From: Microbulbifer guangxiensis | Lineage (GTDB): Bacteria; Pseudomonadota; Gammaproteobacteria; Pseudomonadales; Cellvibrionaceae | DNA length: 64,000 bases | Reading direction: 5' to 3' | Assembly: GCF_021729075.1 (NCBI RefSeq) | Contig: NZ_JAJSAQ010000006.1 | Coordinates: 228,782 to 292,781, forward strand | Shown: one piece after another, positions 52,818 through 61,947 of the stretch | Layout of the letters: every line of letters begins with the position of its first letter | Position numbering within the stretch: position 1 is the first letter of the stretch | Notes under the pieces: generated by a model | Database searches by the model: none | Seen by the model: the letters and a program-made list of their open reading frames with translations, nothing else | Told to the model about the DNA's origin: nothing | Made by a program: the position numbers and the translations under genes

Positions 52818-54602
52818 TCAGAATGCCTGCCCCAGGCTCACGTACACCTGAAAGTCGTCATCGAGGTCGTCGCGCTTGTCCAGGGGAAAGGCCACATCGA
52901 ACCTCAATGGCGCAAAGGAGGTGATGTAGCGAACGCCAATGCCTGCCCCCCAATACAGATCGGAAAAGTTGGGATCCGGGTTCGCGTAGGCATTGCCACC
53001 ATCCACAAAAAGCACGCCACCCCAGGTTTCCGAGAAACGCAGGCGCCCTTCGAGGGATATTTCACTCAGCGCCCGGCCCCCGATGGGATCACCCAGTTTA
53101 AAGGTGCCATCCGGCTCTTCGACCAGTGGTCGCGGACCCAGAGACTGATAGGCATAACCGCGGACTGAGCCACCGCCACCGGCATAGAAACGCTCGTCCG
53201 CCGGCAGCTCGAAATTATTCAGCCCGGAAATGACCCCCGCCTTTATCCTCACGGACAGCGTGGGGTCAAATCGCATCGCTTCCGCCGTCCTGTAGCCGGT
53301 CAGCACCAGGGTTGTTTTCAGAAACCTCGTGTCAGTGTCACCCATGTCCACGTATGGCTTGAGCTCCAGCGCAGCCGTGGCGCCTCGGCGAGCATCCAGG
53401 ATGTTGTCCGTGGTATCCAGCTTGAGGCCAAGGGGAAAAGACAACAGTTGGTAATTCTCACTGCCCGTCTGCTCTTCTTCCTCCACCTGGCTGAACTTGA
53501 GTTCACTGCCCAGGCTGGCGGTGCGGTGCTTGCTCAGAGTGCGGAAGACAGTTGCCCCGACAGTGAGGGATTCGGCGGTGTAAGAGTCACGCTCTTCATT
53601 GGACAGTTCAGCTTTGCCCGCCAGGTTCTGATCCTCTCGCAGGAACTGCGGCACGGTAAGCTGGGCCTTGAGGGTCTGCTGTACCGGATTGACTTTGCTT
53701 TCAATCTCGATTTTCTCACCGCGCCTGAAAATATTGCGATGCTCCCAGCCAGCCGATACACCGGCCCCCTCACTGGAGTAGTATCCCAAGCCGAGACGCA
53801 AAGTACGATGACGTCGCTCCTTGACCACGAAGGTGACATTCACCTGGCCGGCATAAGGCTCGGAAACGCGAGTGTTAATACTGCTGATGAGGTTCGTGCG
53901 CAGCAGTTTCAATCGCGCTGCGTCCAACTTCTGCCTGCTGAAACAGTCGCCGGGGACGATCTGCAGTTTGTCGCGCAGGAATTCTTCATCGACGGTGCTG
54001 AGTCCCTCGATGCTGACCTGACCCACTGCCACCTCCGGACTTGCTGCAACACGGTAGGTCAGCTTTGCACGCGCTTCACTGCGGATGATCGTGGCACGAT
54101 AACTTACGTCCACATTGAGCAGACAGGCATTCTGTTGCAGGTATGTCTCGATTGCTTTGACACCACCGAGGACGCTTTCGGCCTCCAGTGGATCCCCTTC
54201 TGACAGCGGCAGGCCGCTGAAGCCCTGTCGCAGGCGACCTGGCATATCGATGGAAATACTCTTGATCAGGTACTGCGGCCCGGGATTGACCCGATAGGTA
54301 ATCTTGTCGTTGGCGACAGAGTGGCGGACGATGGCATCGTAATAACCACGGGAGCGCAGCAGCTTCTGCAAGTTGCCCTGCTCGTAACGGGCTACATCGC
54401 GGGGATCTTCGTAGGTCTTGAGGACGCTGCTTCCCTTGCGCAATTTCTCCAGCTCATCCTGCAGCCAGTCCTGCAACTCCCGGTCCCCTTCGACGCGGAC
54501 CTTGAAATCCGGCAGCTGGTCAAAAAAGGGGATGGCCTCCAGGCGCTGCGAGGGCAAGGCGAAGCACAGGGTGATCAAGAAAAGAGCGAAAATACGTCGC
54601 AA
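52818..54602 (-). CDS. tamA: Translocation and assembly module subunit TamA
   Basis: A 594-residue outer membrane protein of the Omp85 family. A signal peptide ends at SQRLEA (about residue 23), three POTRA domains follow (about 30-275), then a 16-strand barrel with the conserved VRGYAYQSLGPR loop near 484-495 that enters the lumen. The terminal SLGQAF ends in Phe. The TTG start has GGAAGGA 5 nt before it. It forms an operon with tamB. Confidence 0.95.
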   Translation of the reverse strand: MRRIFALFLITLCFALPSQRLEAIPFFDQLPDFKVRVEGDRELQDWLQDELEKLRKGSSVLKTYEDPRDVARYEQGNLQKLLRSRGYYDAIVRHSVANDKITYRVNPGPQYLIKSISIDMPGRLRQGFSGLPLSEGDPLEAESVLGGVKAIETYLQQNACLLNVDVSYRATIIRSEARAKLTYRVAASPEVAVGQVSIEGLSTVDEEFLRDKLQIVPGDCFSRQKLDAARLKLLRTNLISSINTRVSEPYAGQVNVTFVVKERRHRTLRLGLGYYSSEGAGVSAGWEHRNIFRRGEKIEIESKVNPVQQTLKAQLTVPQFLREDQNLAGKAELSNEERDSYTAESLTVGATVFRTLSKHRTASLGSELKFSQVEEEEQTGSENYQLLSFPLGLKLDTTDNILDARRGATAALELKPYVDMGDTDTRFLKTTLVLTGYRTAEAMRFDPTLSVRIKAGVISGLNNFELPADERFYAGGGGSVRGYAYQSLGPRPLVEEPDGTFKLGDPIGGRALSEISLEGRLRFSETWGGVLFVDGGNAYANPDPNFSDLYWGAGIGVRYITSFAPLRFDVAFPLDKRDDLDDDFQVYVSLGQAF

Positions 54603-54738
54603 GGGATCCTTCCGCAGGAGTTGCTCTGATGCTCGGCATCCAGGCCATTTAACATTATTTGTTCAATCGCGGGGCACCCGGCCCCTCGAGAGAAAAGCTC
54701 TGTACTCGTTCAGACTTCGATTGCGGGGAAAAGTGCCT

Positions 54739-55110
54739 CTAAGGGGCAGTGGTACCGCCCTTCAGGGGGTTGCAATTGCGGATAAGCACACGGCCCTCCA
54801 GCAAATTACCCTTTGAGTATTCGGAAAAAATACAGGTATTGGTCTTGGGGTCATAATTCTGGATCCAGAGGTTGTCCTCTTTCCAGGTGGCACCGATGTG
54901 CTGCTGACCATCCGGCACGGTAATACGCATGACGCCACCAAAGCGCTTCACGAAAACTTGCTCGTAATGGAAGAAATAGGCCAGCCAGCCAATCAGGAAA
55001 ATGATACCCGCCACAATGGCGCCTTTGCCCAGGCTGCCAAGGCGGCTTCCGACAAAAAGCGCAAGTATGACCAGGGCGATCACTGCCGCCCAGTAGAGGT
55101 AGGTGACCAT
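54739..55110 (-). CDS. Small membrane protein of unknown function
   Basis: A 123-residue protein with two membrane segments (about 7-20 and 33-47) and a hydrophilic tail that contains two Cys (about 88 and 112). I recognise no family. The ATG follows AAGGGAATACACCC. It lies upstream of tamA in the same direction, 136 nt apart, and could share its control. The tail, which starts near HYEQVFVKRFGG, is probably in the periplasm. Confidence 0.6.
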   Translation of the reverse strand: MVTYLYWAAVIALVILALFVGSRLGSLGKGAIVAGIIFLIGWLAYFFHYEQVFVKRFGGVMRITVPDGQQHIGATWKEDNLWIQNYDPKTNTCIFSEYSKGNLLEGRVLIRNCNPLKGGTTAP

Positions 55111-55279
55111 GGGTGTATTCCCTTACTGTTATTGATGCTTTGTGTGGCAAGGGTAGCGCAGATTGGCGGGTAACTGAATGACGCCCGCTATCAGGAAGGG
55201 AGAGAGATGAATGGCCCGCGACAGCCAGCTGGCAGAGCCGCGGGCCACCGGCGGGTTTGACCCGCCGGTGGGTTACGGC

Positions 55280-57253
55280 TTAATCCTGCGCCAGTTCCGG
55301 CAGGTTTTCGAACAACTTCAGCGCCTGCGGGTTGGCCAGGGCCTCCTGGTTCTTGACCGGTTTTCCGTGCACCACATTGCGCACCGCCAGCTCGACGATT
55401 TTGCCGCTGATGGTCCGCGGGATATCCGCCACCTGAATGACTTTAGCCGGCACATGGCGGGGCGTGGTATTGGCGCGAATGGTGGTGCGGATCTTCTGGA
55501 CCAGCGCATCGTCAAGCTCGATTCCCTCGCGCAGGACAACAAAGAGCACCACGCGGACATCATCGTTCCATTCCTGACCGATACAGATACTGTCCAGCAC
55601 CTCCTCCACTTTTTCCACCTGACGGTAGATTTCCGCCGTGCCGATACGGACACCACCCGGGTTGAGCACCGCATCAGAGCGCCCGTAGATCACGACACCG
55701 CCGTGCTCGGTGATCTCCGCATAGTCGCCGTGGGCCCAGACACCGGGCCAGTTCTCGAAATACGCGCCGCGATACTTGGAGCCATCCTCATCGTTCCAGA
55801 ATCCGATGGGCATACAGGGGAAGGACCGGGTACAGACCAGTTCCCCTTTTTCCTGCACCACCGGCGCGCCATTGTCGTTCCACACTTCCACCGCCATACC
55901 CAGGCCACGGCACTGGAGCTCTCCGGCGTACACCGGCAGCACCGGGTTGCCGAGGGCAAAACAGGAGATGATATCGGTGCCGCCAGAAATAGATGAAAGG
56001 CACACATCTTCCTTGATATCCCGGTAGACGTAGCGGAACCCTTCGTGCGCCAGCGGTGAACCAGTCGACAATACCGCCCGCAGTCGCTCCAGTTTGTGGC
56101 TCTCACGCGGTTTGCAGCCCGCTTTTTCCAGTGCGGCAATGTATTTGGCACTGGTACCAAACACACTGACACTTTCTTCATCCGCCATGTCCCACAGGGT
56201 TTCGGCAGCCGGATAGAAAGGGGAGCCATCGTACAGTACCAGGGTGGCACCACAGGCGAGACCACTCGCCAGCCAGTTCCACATCATCCAACCACAGGTG
56301 GTGAAGTAGAACAGGGCATCATCCCGGCCCAGGTCGCAGTGCAGGCGGTGCTCCTTCAGGTGCTGCAACAAGGTTCCGCCGACACCATGTACGATGCACT
56401 TGGGCACTCCGGTGGTGCCTGAGGAGTACATGATATAGAGCGGATGATCGAACGCGGTCTGTTCAAAGCTGAGCGGATCCTGCGGGGCGGCATCGACAAA
56501 GTCCGACAGGCAGATACTTCTGTCCATGTCTGCCACCGCCGAGCGCGTCTCCTCTTCGGTCCGGGCTACCGGCACAACCACCAGCTTCTGGACGGACTCG
56601 ATGCGGGCGAGGATTTCCTGCAGGCGCGGCAGAGAATCGATGGTCTTGCCGTTATAGAAATAGCCCTCGCAGGCCACCAGTACCTTCGGCGCCACCTGGC
56701 CAAAGCGATCCAGAACGCCATTGATACCGAAATCCGGTGAGCAGGACGTCCAGATGGCGCCGATGCTGGTGGTGGCGAGCATGGCCACAACGGTATCAAT
56801 GATGTTGGGCATGAAGCCGGCGACACGGTCGCCCTTTACCACACCCTCCTGCCGCAGGGCAGCGGCAAACCGCTCCACACGTTCAAACAGCTCGGCATAG
56901 CTGAGGCTGCGGCGACGCCCATTCTCCAACCGCTCAACGAGGGCGGTCTTGTCGTCCCGGTAGCGCAGCAGGTTTTCTGCGAAATTGAGCCGCGCGTCCG
57001 GAAACCACTCCGCCCCCGGCATGGTGTCCTTACCGAGCACCCGCTCGCCCCGGGATTCGGCGATGACCTCGCCGAAATCCCATAGCGTGTTCCAGAAGTC
57101 CTGCCGCTCGGTCACAGACCACTGGTAGAGGGCGTCATAATCGGCCAGTTCCAGGCCGAAACGTTCATTGACCTGGCGGCGGAATTGATCCATCTGGGTG
57201 GCGGCGATGGCCTCGGGCGTCGGCGCCCAGAGGGGGGTGCTGTTGTTGCTCAT
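55280..57253 (-). CDS. Acetoacetate-CoA ligase
   Basis: A 657-residue adenylate-forming enzyme. The P-loop is YIMYSSGTTGVPKCIVHG near 274, the adenine site is SISGGTDIISCF near 420, and the catalytic Lys is in ISGKIVELAVR near 615-625. N-terminal YQWSVTERQDFWNTLW and FTTCGWMMWNWL are specific to acetoacetyl-CoA synthetases. It makes acetoacetyl-CoA for ketone-body or leucine metabolism. I chose the ATG at 57253 with GAGG 9 nt upstream; ATG at 57268 is also possible. A LysR gene is divergent. Confidence 0.95.
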   Translation of the reverse strand: MSNNSTPLWAPTPEAIAATQMDQFRRQVNERFGLELADYDALYQWSVTERQDFWNTLWDFGEVIAESRGERVLGKDTMPGAEWFPDARLNFAENLLRYRDDKTALVERLENGRRRSLSYAELFERVERFAAALRQEGVVKGDRVAGFMPNIIDTVVAMLATTSIGAIWTSCSPDFGINGVLDRFGQVAPKVLVACEGYFYNGKTIDSLPRLQEILARIESVQKLVVVPVARTEEETRSAVADMDRSICLSDFVDAAPQDPLSFEQTAFDHPLYIMYSSGTTGVPKCIVHGVGGTLLQHLKEHRLHCDLGRDDALFYFTTCGWMMWNWLASGLACGATLVLYDGSPFYPAAETLWDMADEESVSVFGTSAKYIAALEKAGCKPRESHKLERLRAVLSTGSPLAHEGFRYVYRDIKEDVCLSSISGGTDIISCFALGNPVLPVYAGELQCRGLGMAVEVWNDNGAPVVQEKGELVCTRSFPCMPIGFWNDEDGSKYRGAYFENWPGVWAHGDYAEITEHGGVVIYGRSDAVLNPGGVRIGTAEIYRQVEKVEEVLDSICIGQEWNDDVRVVLFVVLREGIELDDALVQKIRTTIRANTTPRHVPAKVIQVADIPRTISGKIVELAVRNVVHGKPVKNQEALANPQALKLFENLPELAQD

Positions 57254-57349
57254 CTCGACTGACCTCATCGGTTCCTTATTGTGGAATGCGCCCAGCGTAG
57301 GCCGCATTGGCAAGGGCGACAATCATGCCTTGGTCTAACACTTAAATAT

Positions 57350-57394
57350 AATTTAAACTTTTAAACATCTATTAATATTATTTAAACATTAAAC
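57350..57394. promoter_or_regulatory. Repeated TTTAAAC operator-like region
   Basis: Between the divergent acetoacetate-CoA ligase and LysR genes the sequence is A/T-rich and holds TTTAAAC at 57352, 57360 and 57381, and ATTAAAC at 57388. LysR-type operators are often A/T-rich and repeated with near-helical spacing, so this is a good candidate regulator site. Confidence 0.45.
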
Positions 57395-57408
57395 GATCAG
57401 ACTGCCCG

Positions 57409-58302
57409 ATGAATGCCACGATCAAACAACTGCGGGCCTTTGTCGCCGTTGCCAAGACCCGCAGCCTCGCCAGTGCGAGCGCCCAGCTGCATGTTTCCCA
57501 ACCGGCGCTGTCCATTGCCATCCGCAACCTGGAAACCAGTGCCGGCGGACCGCTGTTCAGCCGTGACAGCCGCCAGTTGGCGCTGACGCCGGAAGGAGTG
57601 GAATTCCTCGGGCGGGCAGAGCAATTGCTGCGCAGCTGGGACCAGTCGTTTGATGCCCTGCAGCAGCGTTTCCAGCTGCAGCGCGGCCAATTGGCCCTGG
57701 CGGTGATCCCGGCATTTGCCCTCAACCGCTTGCCGCCCCTGTTGGCGGCATTCCACCGCGAGCACCCGCAGATCAACCTCGTGCTGGAGGACGTAGTCAT
57801 GGAGCGGGTGGTACAGTCCCTGCAGGAAGGTCGCGCCGAGCTGGGGATCACTTTCCGCCCGGAGGCCCTGAGTGGCCTCGAATTCATCCCATTCTCCCGG
57901 GACCGGTTCGTGGCCGTGATGCCCGAGGATCACCCTCTGGCTGCAGAGGCTTCCGTGTCCTGGGCCGACCTTGCCACATCGCCCTTTATCGCCATGAACC
58001 GCGGTTCCGCAATCCGACGCTGGACCGACCGTGCATTCAGCGAATCCGGCTGTGACATGCAGCTTTTCTGTGAAGCGAGCCAGTTGAGCACCATCGGACA
58101 GATGGTCAGGGAGGGGCTGGGCGTCAGCGTCGTCCCCAGCCTGTGCCGATCACAGATGGAGGGCTACGGGCTCGCTGTCACAGCACTTGAGGGGCCGGAG
58201 ATTAGCCAGGAGGTGGGGGCACTGATACGAAACAGGGGCGGTTTATCCGCCCCTGCCCGCGCGTTTCTACAGTTACTGCAGTCGGAATCAGGAAGACTTT
58301 GA
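57409..58302 (+). CDS. LysR family transcriptional regulator
   Basis: A 297-residue regulator. A winged helix-turn-helix (about 1-60) with [24 protein letters not shown] is followed by a ligand-binding domain with two alpha/beta subdomains (about 90-290). It is transcribed away from the acetoacetate-CoA ligase gene, with 155 bp between the start codons. By position it most likely controls that gene, perhaps in response to acetoacetate or a related acid. The ligand is inferred only. Confidence 0.92.
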   Translation: MNATIKQLRAFVAVAKTRSLASASAQLHVSQPALSIAIRNLETSAGGPLFSRDSRQLALTPEGVEFLGRAEQLLRSWDQSFDALQQRFQLQRGQLALAVIPAFALNRLPPLLAAFHREHPQINLVLEDVVMERVVQSLQEGRAELGITFRPEALSGLEFIPFSRDRFVAVMPEDHPLAAEASVSWADLATSPFIAMNRGSAIRRWTDRAFSESGCDMQLFCEASQLSTIGQMVREGLGVSVVPSLCRSQMEGYGLAVTALEGPEISQEVGALIRNRGGLSAPARAFLQLLQSESGRL

Positions 58303-58764
58303 GGTCGCCCGCAGCATCCACGCTGTCTTCTCGTGCACGCTCATGCGATCCCCCACCAGTGCCACGGTGGATTCGTCTTCACCTTCCTGGGCAGCCTTCA
58401 ACACATCGCGGCAGGTTTTCACCACCTGCTCATGGCCCTTGGTCAGGATTTCCACCATTTTCTCCGCCGTCGGCACTTCTACTACCTCCTCCACGGAGGT
58501 CAGGCTGGCAAAGGCCTTGTAGGTGCCCGGGGCGTAAACATCGAGAGTACGAATACGCTCGGCAATGTCGTCCACGGCTTCCGCCAGCTCGGTGTACTGC
58601 TCCTCGAACATCAGGTGCAGTTCGCGAAACATGGGACCGGTCACGTTCCAGTGGAAATAGTGCGTCTGCAAGTACAGCGTGTAGCTATCTGCCAAAAGCC
58701 TCTTCAGGCCATCCGCGATATGCTCCCGATCCTTCGCGCCAATACCAATATCGATCTTGGTCAT
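58288..58764 (-). CDS. dps: DNA-protecting ferritin-like protein Dps
   Basis: A 158-residue Dps/bacterioferritin-fold protein. [27 protein letters not shown] near 34-60 and [15 protein letters not shown] near 61-75 carry the inter-subunit ferroxidase residues (His, Asp, Glu). It stores iron using peroxide and binds DNA in stress. It overlaps the 3' end of the LysR gene by 15 bp. A sequence resembling an OxyR site lies about 90-120 nt upstream. Confidence 0.95.
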   Translation of the reverse strand: MTKIDIGIGAKDREHIADGLKRLLADSYTLYLQTHYFHWNVTGPMFRELHLMFEEQYTELAEAVDDIAERIRTLDVYAPGTYKAFASLTSVEEVVEVPTAEKMVEILTKGHEQVVKTCRDVLKAAQEGEDESTVALVGDRMSVHEKTAWMLRATSKSS

Positions 58765-58849
58765 GCTGAATATCTCCTTTCTCTTGGAAATTGCGGAAGT
58801 CTGCCGACCTCGTTGGCGAACATACTAACGTGATGCAGTTTGATTGGAA

Positions 58850-58886
58850 ATTTATATCTGGAATCCAGTCAATAAGGAAAAACTAT
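58850..58886 (-). promoter_or_regulatory. Weak OxyR-like site upstream of dps
   Basis: On the minus strand the order ATAG-N7-TTAT-N7-ATTC-N7-AAAT has the spacing of an OxyR site. Seven of eight bases fit in the first half (ATAG, TTAT for CTAT), but only four of eight in the second (ATTC, AAAT). Confidence 0.25.
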
Positions 58887-59011
58887 AGGTTCAGTTCATC
58901 CTTTTCCGGAAACACTGGGGATTTACCGTAGTAAAGCCCAGAAATTCCCGGCTGCCGGAAAATTCATGCCAATCGCCGCGGCCAGGTCGCCGATCCGGGA
59001 GTTCTCACTGC

Positions 59012-59404
59012 CTAGTTGGCTGATTCCGCCATCAGCCGGATCAGGGCGCCGTATTCCTCGTCCGAGCAATCGAAGCACAGCCCACGTGGGGGCATAGCTT
59101 GGTAACCATCGCGTGCATTGCGGACTAGGACCTCCATGCCCTTATCCATGCGTGTTGCCCAGGCCTGCTGATCACCGGTACGCGGTGCGCCGTTGATACC
59201 GGTGCTATGGCAACTGAAACAGGTCCTCTGGTACAAGGCTGCGGTCTCCCGCGCTGCAGGGGCAGGCGCGTCTGAATCGGTATTATTGGATGCGGTCAGC
59301 TCGGGATCCTGTGGGGAGCAGCCCGCGCAGACCACCAACGCCATCACGCAGAGAGTGCGGAAAGTGAAACCTCTGCGGCGAAATTCCTGATCAATAGCGC
59401 CCAC
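59012..59404 (-). CDS. Cytochrome c5-like lipoprotein
   Basis: A 130-residue precursor. A lipobox VVCAGC gives lipid attachment at about Cys29, and a Thr/Ala-rich linker follows. The haem site is CFSCH near 62-66 and the axial Met is in YQAMPPRG near 102-109. The GLCFDCSDEEYGALI end is the cytochrome c5 hallmark. It is a periplasmic electron carrier held on a membrane. I chose the GTG at 59404, with GGAGG 6 nt upstream, over a TTG two codons earlier inside that site. Confidence 0.85.
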   Translation of the reverse strand: MGAIDQEFRRRGFTFRTLCVMALVVCAGCSPQDPELTASNNTDSDAPAPAARETAALYQRTCFSCHSTGINGAPRTGDQQAWATRMDKGMEVLVRNARDGYQAMPPRGLCFDCSDEEYGALIRLMAESAN

Positions 59405-59635
59405 GGGCAACCTCCTGTCGGGTTGTTATTTTTATGCTAGGGAGCACGAGCCTTAGCGAAGCCCATTCAGAATTTGCCCTGAGGCGAATCCGGTGCTGGC
59501 TGGAATTATCACCACAGGCAGGGCAAGGCCGCAAGCGCGGCCCGATACAAACGATCAATGGAGGGATGGGGCTGGTGGCCACCGGTTTCGATAGCGGGGC
59601 CATCAGCAAAAAGCGCAGAAATTTCCGGTAGAGGA

Positions 59636-61003
59636 CTATATCACCAGGGTTTTCTGGTAGCTCATCTCCCTGATCGCATAGCGCACGCCCTCGCGACCGA
59701 CACCACTCTCCTTCACGCCACCAAACGGAAAGTGCTCGGCGCGGAAGCCCGGGCCATCATTGACCGCGAGCAACCCCACATCGAGGCGATTGAAAAGCAT
59801 TTTCGCCAGCGAGAGGTTCTGGGTGAACACACCAGCCTGCAGGCCGAAGGCACAGTCATTCACCAGTGATACCACTTCCTCCACATCGTCAAAGCGGCGC
59901 AGGGGCATCACAGGGCCGAAGGTTTCCTCCGCCACCAGCGCCGCATCATCCGGGACATTTTCCAATACGGTGGGCCAGAGGACATTGCCCTCCCGTTTGT
60001 GTCCCGCCAGCACCCGGGCCCCTGCGGCAACCGCCGCAGAGATGCGCTGTTCCACTTCGTCCGCTGCCGCGGTATGAATCAGCGGTCCGACGAAAGTGTC
60101 CTCCTCGCTGGGATCACCGACTTTCAATGCCTCGGTGGCTGCCACCAGCTTACGGGCAAAAGCGTCATACACCCCTGCATGGACAAACAGGCGCTTGGCG
60201 GCTGTACAACGCTGGCCCGCCGTGGCAAACCGCTGGTTGATCGCTGCTGCCACCGCTGCATCCAAGTCCGCATCCTCCATCACGATCAGTGGATCATTGC
60301 CACCGAGCTCGAACAGCAACTTCTTGTAGCCTGCACGGGTAGCGATGGCATTGGCAGCGGCGGTGCCACCGGTGAAGTTCACTGCATGCACCTCCGGGTG
60401 CGCCACGGCGTAGCTGGTGGCATCGATATCCGGGATCAGCATCTGCAGGACCGACTCGTCCATGCCTGCGTCATAGCAGAGCTGGACCAGCAGTTCCGCC
60501 GAGCGTTTGTTCTGCGGACCGGGCTTGAACAGGATGGTGTTCCCCGCGGCAAACGCGGGGCCAATCTTGTGCATGGCAATGTTGATGGGGAAGTTAAACG
60601 GTGTGATGCAGAGGACCGTCCCCAGTGGTTTCCACAATACAACCCCAACCCGCTCCCGCTGTGGCGGGAAGGCATCGGAATCCAACGCTTCACCGTGGAT
60701 ATTCCGGGCCTCCATGGCACTGGCGAGGGCAGTGTTATAAGCGCGGTCGACCTCTACCCGGCTGTCGGAGATGGTCTTGCCGGTCTCCTCGGTAATCGCC
60801 CGGGCCAGTTCTTCCTTGCGCTCCAGCAGCAGGTTCGCCAGCCGCAGCAGGATATCGGAGCGGGCAAATGCCGGCGTCCCGGCCTGACGCTCGCGCCCCT
60901 GGACCAGCAGTGCCAGGGCGCGATCGACATCCTCTCGCCCCGCGAGGGCGTACTCCTCGATCAGATCTCCGGAAAACGGATTGATGATTTGATAGTCGCT
61001 CAT
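59636..61003 (-). CDS. Aldehyde dehydrogenase family protein
   Basis: A 455-residue NAD(P)-dependent aldehyde dehydrogenase. The NAD region is VLCITPFNFPIN near 131-142, Glu in LLFELGGNDPLI near 231-242, and the catalytic Cys is in ATAGQRCTAAK near 266-276. The tail GPGFRAEHFPFGGVKESGVGREG places it in the branch with lactaldehyde, glyceraldehyde-3-phosphate, phosphonoacetaldehyde and sulfoacetaldehyde dehydrogenases. A longer upstream frame is a run-through; the ATG at 61003 fits the family. It lies 5 nt after a TauE/SafE gene. Confidence 0.85.
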   Translation of the reverse strand: MSDYQIINPFSGDLIEEYALAGREDVDRALALLVQGRERQAGTPAFARSDILLRLANLLLERKEELARAITEETGKTISDSRVEVDRAYNTALASAMEARNIHGEALDSDAFPPQRERVGVVLWKPLGTVLCITPFNFPINIAMHKIGPAFAAGNTILFKPGPQNKRSAELLVQLCYDAGMDESVLQMLIPDIDATSYAVAHPEVHAVNFTGGTAAANAIATRAGYKKLLFELGGNDPLIVMEDADLDAAVAAAINQRFATAGQRCTAAKRLFVHAGVYDAFARKLVAATEALKVGDPSEEDTFVGPLIHTAAADEVEQRISAAVAAGARVLAGHKREGNVLWPTVLENVPDDAALVAEETFGPVMPLRRFDDVEEVVSLVNDCAFGLQAGVFTQNLSLAKMLFNRLDVGLLAVNDGPGFRAEHFPFGGVKESGVGREGVRYAIREMSYQKTLVI

Positions 61004-61008
61004 TGGAA

Positions 61009-61755
61009 TTACCCCACCGTCAGCTGGTAGACAAGGCGCACACCGGCAAGCAGCAGTGCGACGCGCATCAATTTGAAAAAGAGCTCGGTATCGAGCGTGT
61101 TCAGTAGTGCCACCCCGATACGGGTCCCCACCACCGCCGCCACGGCCAGGACGAGAATCAGCCCCAGGTGGTCGGAAAATGCAAAACCGAGGTAGATGAA
61201 AGCAGGAATCTTGAGGGCGTGGCACCAGGCCTGCATCACAGACTTACTGGCCACAATCTCCCTGGGGGTAAGATCCCGACGCACGAAAAAAGGAGCCAGC
61301 AGCGGGTCTACCGCACCGGCGAGAATTCCAAAGCTGCCTGTCACCAGCCCGAGCCAGCCGAATTGACGGGGTGCCAGGCGGATCTCCGGGAGCCGCTTCG
61401 GTTTGAACACAGTGTAGAAAATCAGCACTGCCAATAAGACGAGCGGCAGTTCCTGCCAGTCCAGCCGGGCCAGGCCCAGGGTCATCAGGACAGCGCCGAG
61501 GGTACAGCCGACAAAGAACGGTAAACAGAAGTCCCAGCGGATATCGCGGCGGACGTAATAGATCCGCGCCACGTTGTTGATCAGCTGCACCGCGCCATGT
61601 ATCGGTACCAGGAGACGCAGCGGGATGGCCACGTTCAACGCCGCAAACATCAGGATACCGCCGGCCCCGCCGGTCACAGCAGAGACAAAAGCACTGATCA
61701 CGCAGGCAAGGAGCAACAGGGCTAACGTCAGGTTGGAAAGCTCTGCCAGTTCCAC
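61009..61755 (-). CDS. TauE/SafE family membrane exporter
   Basis: A 248-residue inner membrane protein with about eight hydrophobic segments and the family's two repeats (ISAFVSAVTGGAGGILMFAAL near 21 and VTGSFGILAGAVDPLLAPFF near 138). Family members export sulfite or organic sulfonates such as sulfoacetate. The aldehyde dehydrogenase follows by 5 nt, so the two are translated together. The oxidoreductase lies 192 bp upstream. Confidence 0.88.
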   Translation of the reverse strand: MELAELSNLTLALLLLACVISAFVSAVTGGAGGILMFAALNVAIPLRLLVPIHGAVQLINNVARIYYVRRDIRWDFCLPFFVGCTLGAVLMTLGLARLDWQELPLVLLAVLIFYTVFKPKRLPEIRLAPRQFGWLGLVTGSFGILAGAVDPLLAPFFVRRDLTPREIVASKSVMQAWCHALKIPAFIYLGFAFSDHLGLILVLAVAAVVGTRIGVALLNTLDTELFFKLMRVALLLAGVRLVYQLTVG

Positions 61756-61947
61756 CGGAGGCCTCGCTTATGGGTTTTGGGTCGGCGGAGTGTACCCAGC
61801 TGCCCGGTCTTGACCCAGTATTCAACGGCCCCGAAGGGGTTAAAAGAGGACATGGGTACTACCTGTTTTGTCCTCGGCCCCCGTCGGATGGTCACCGGAT
61901 CAGTCCACCGGTCCTCATTGGCTGCCCCGGCCCGCGCCGTCCACTCA
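61756..61947 (-). other. Spacer between oxidoreductase and TauE/SafE genes
   Basis: No gene is supported in this 192-bp gap. It may contain a separate promoter for the exporter and dehydrogenase pair, but I see no clear boxes. Confidence 0.35.

Noticed and set aside
53448..54203. Plus-strand frame opposite tamA
   Set aside because: It is antisense to TamA POTRA and barrel sequence, with no own motif.
59999..61030. Plus-strand frame opposite the aldehyde dehydrogenase
   Set aside because: The minus strand has the intact catalytic Cys and Glu; the plus frame shows no domain.
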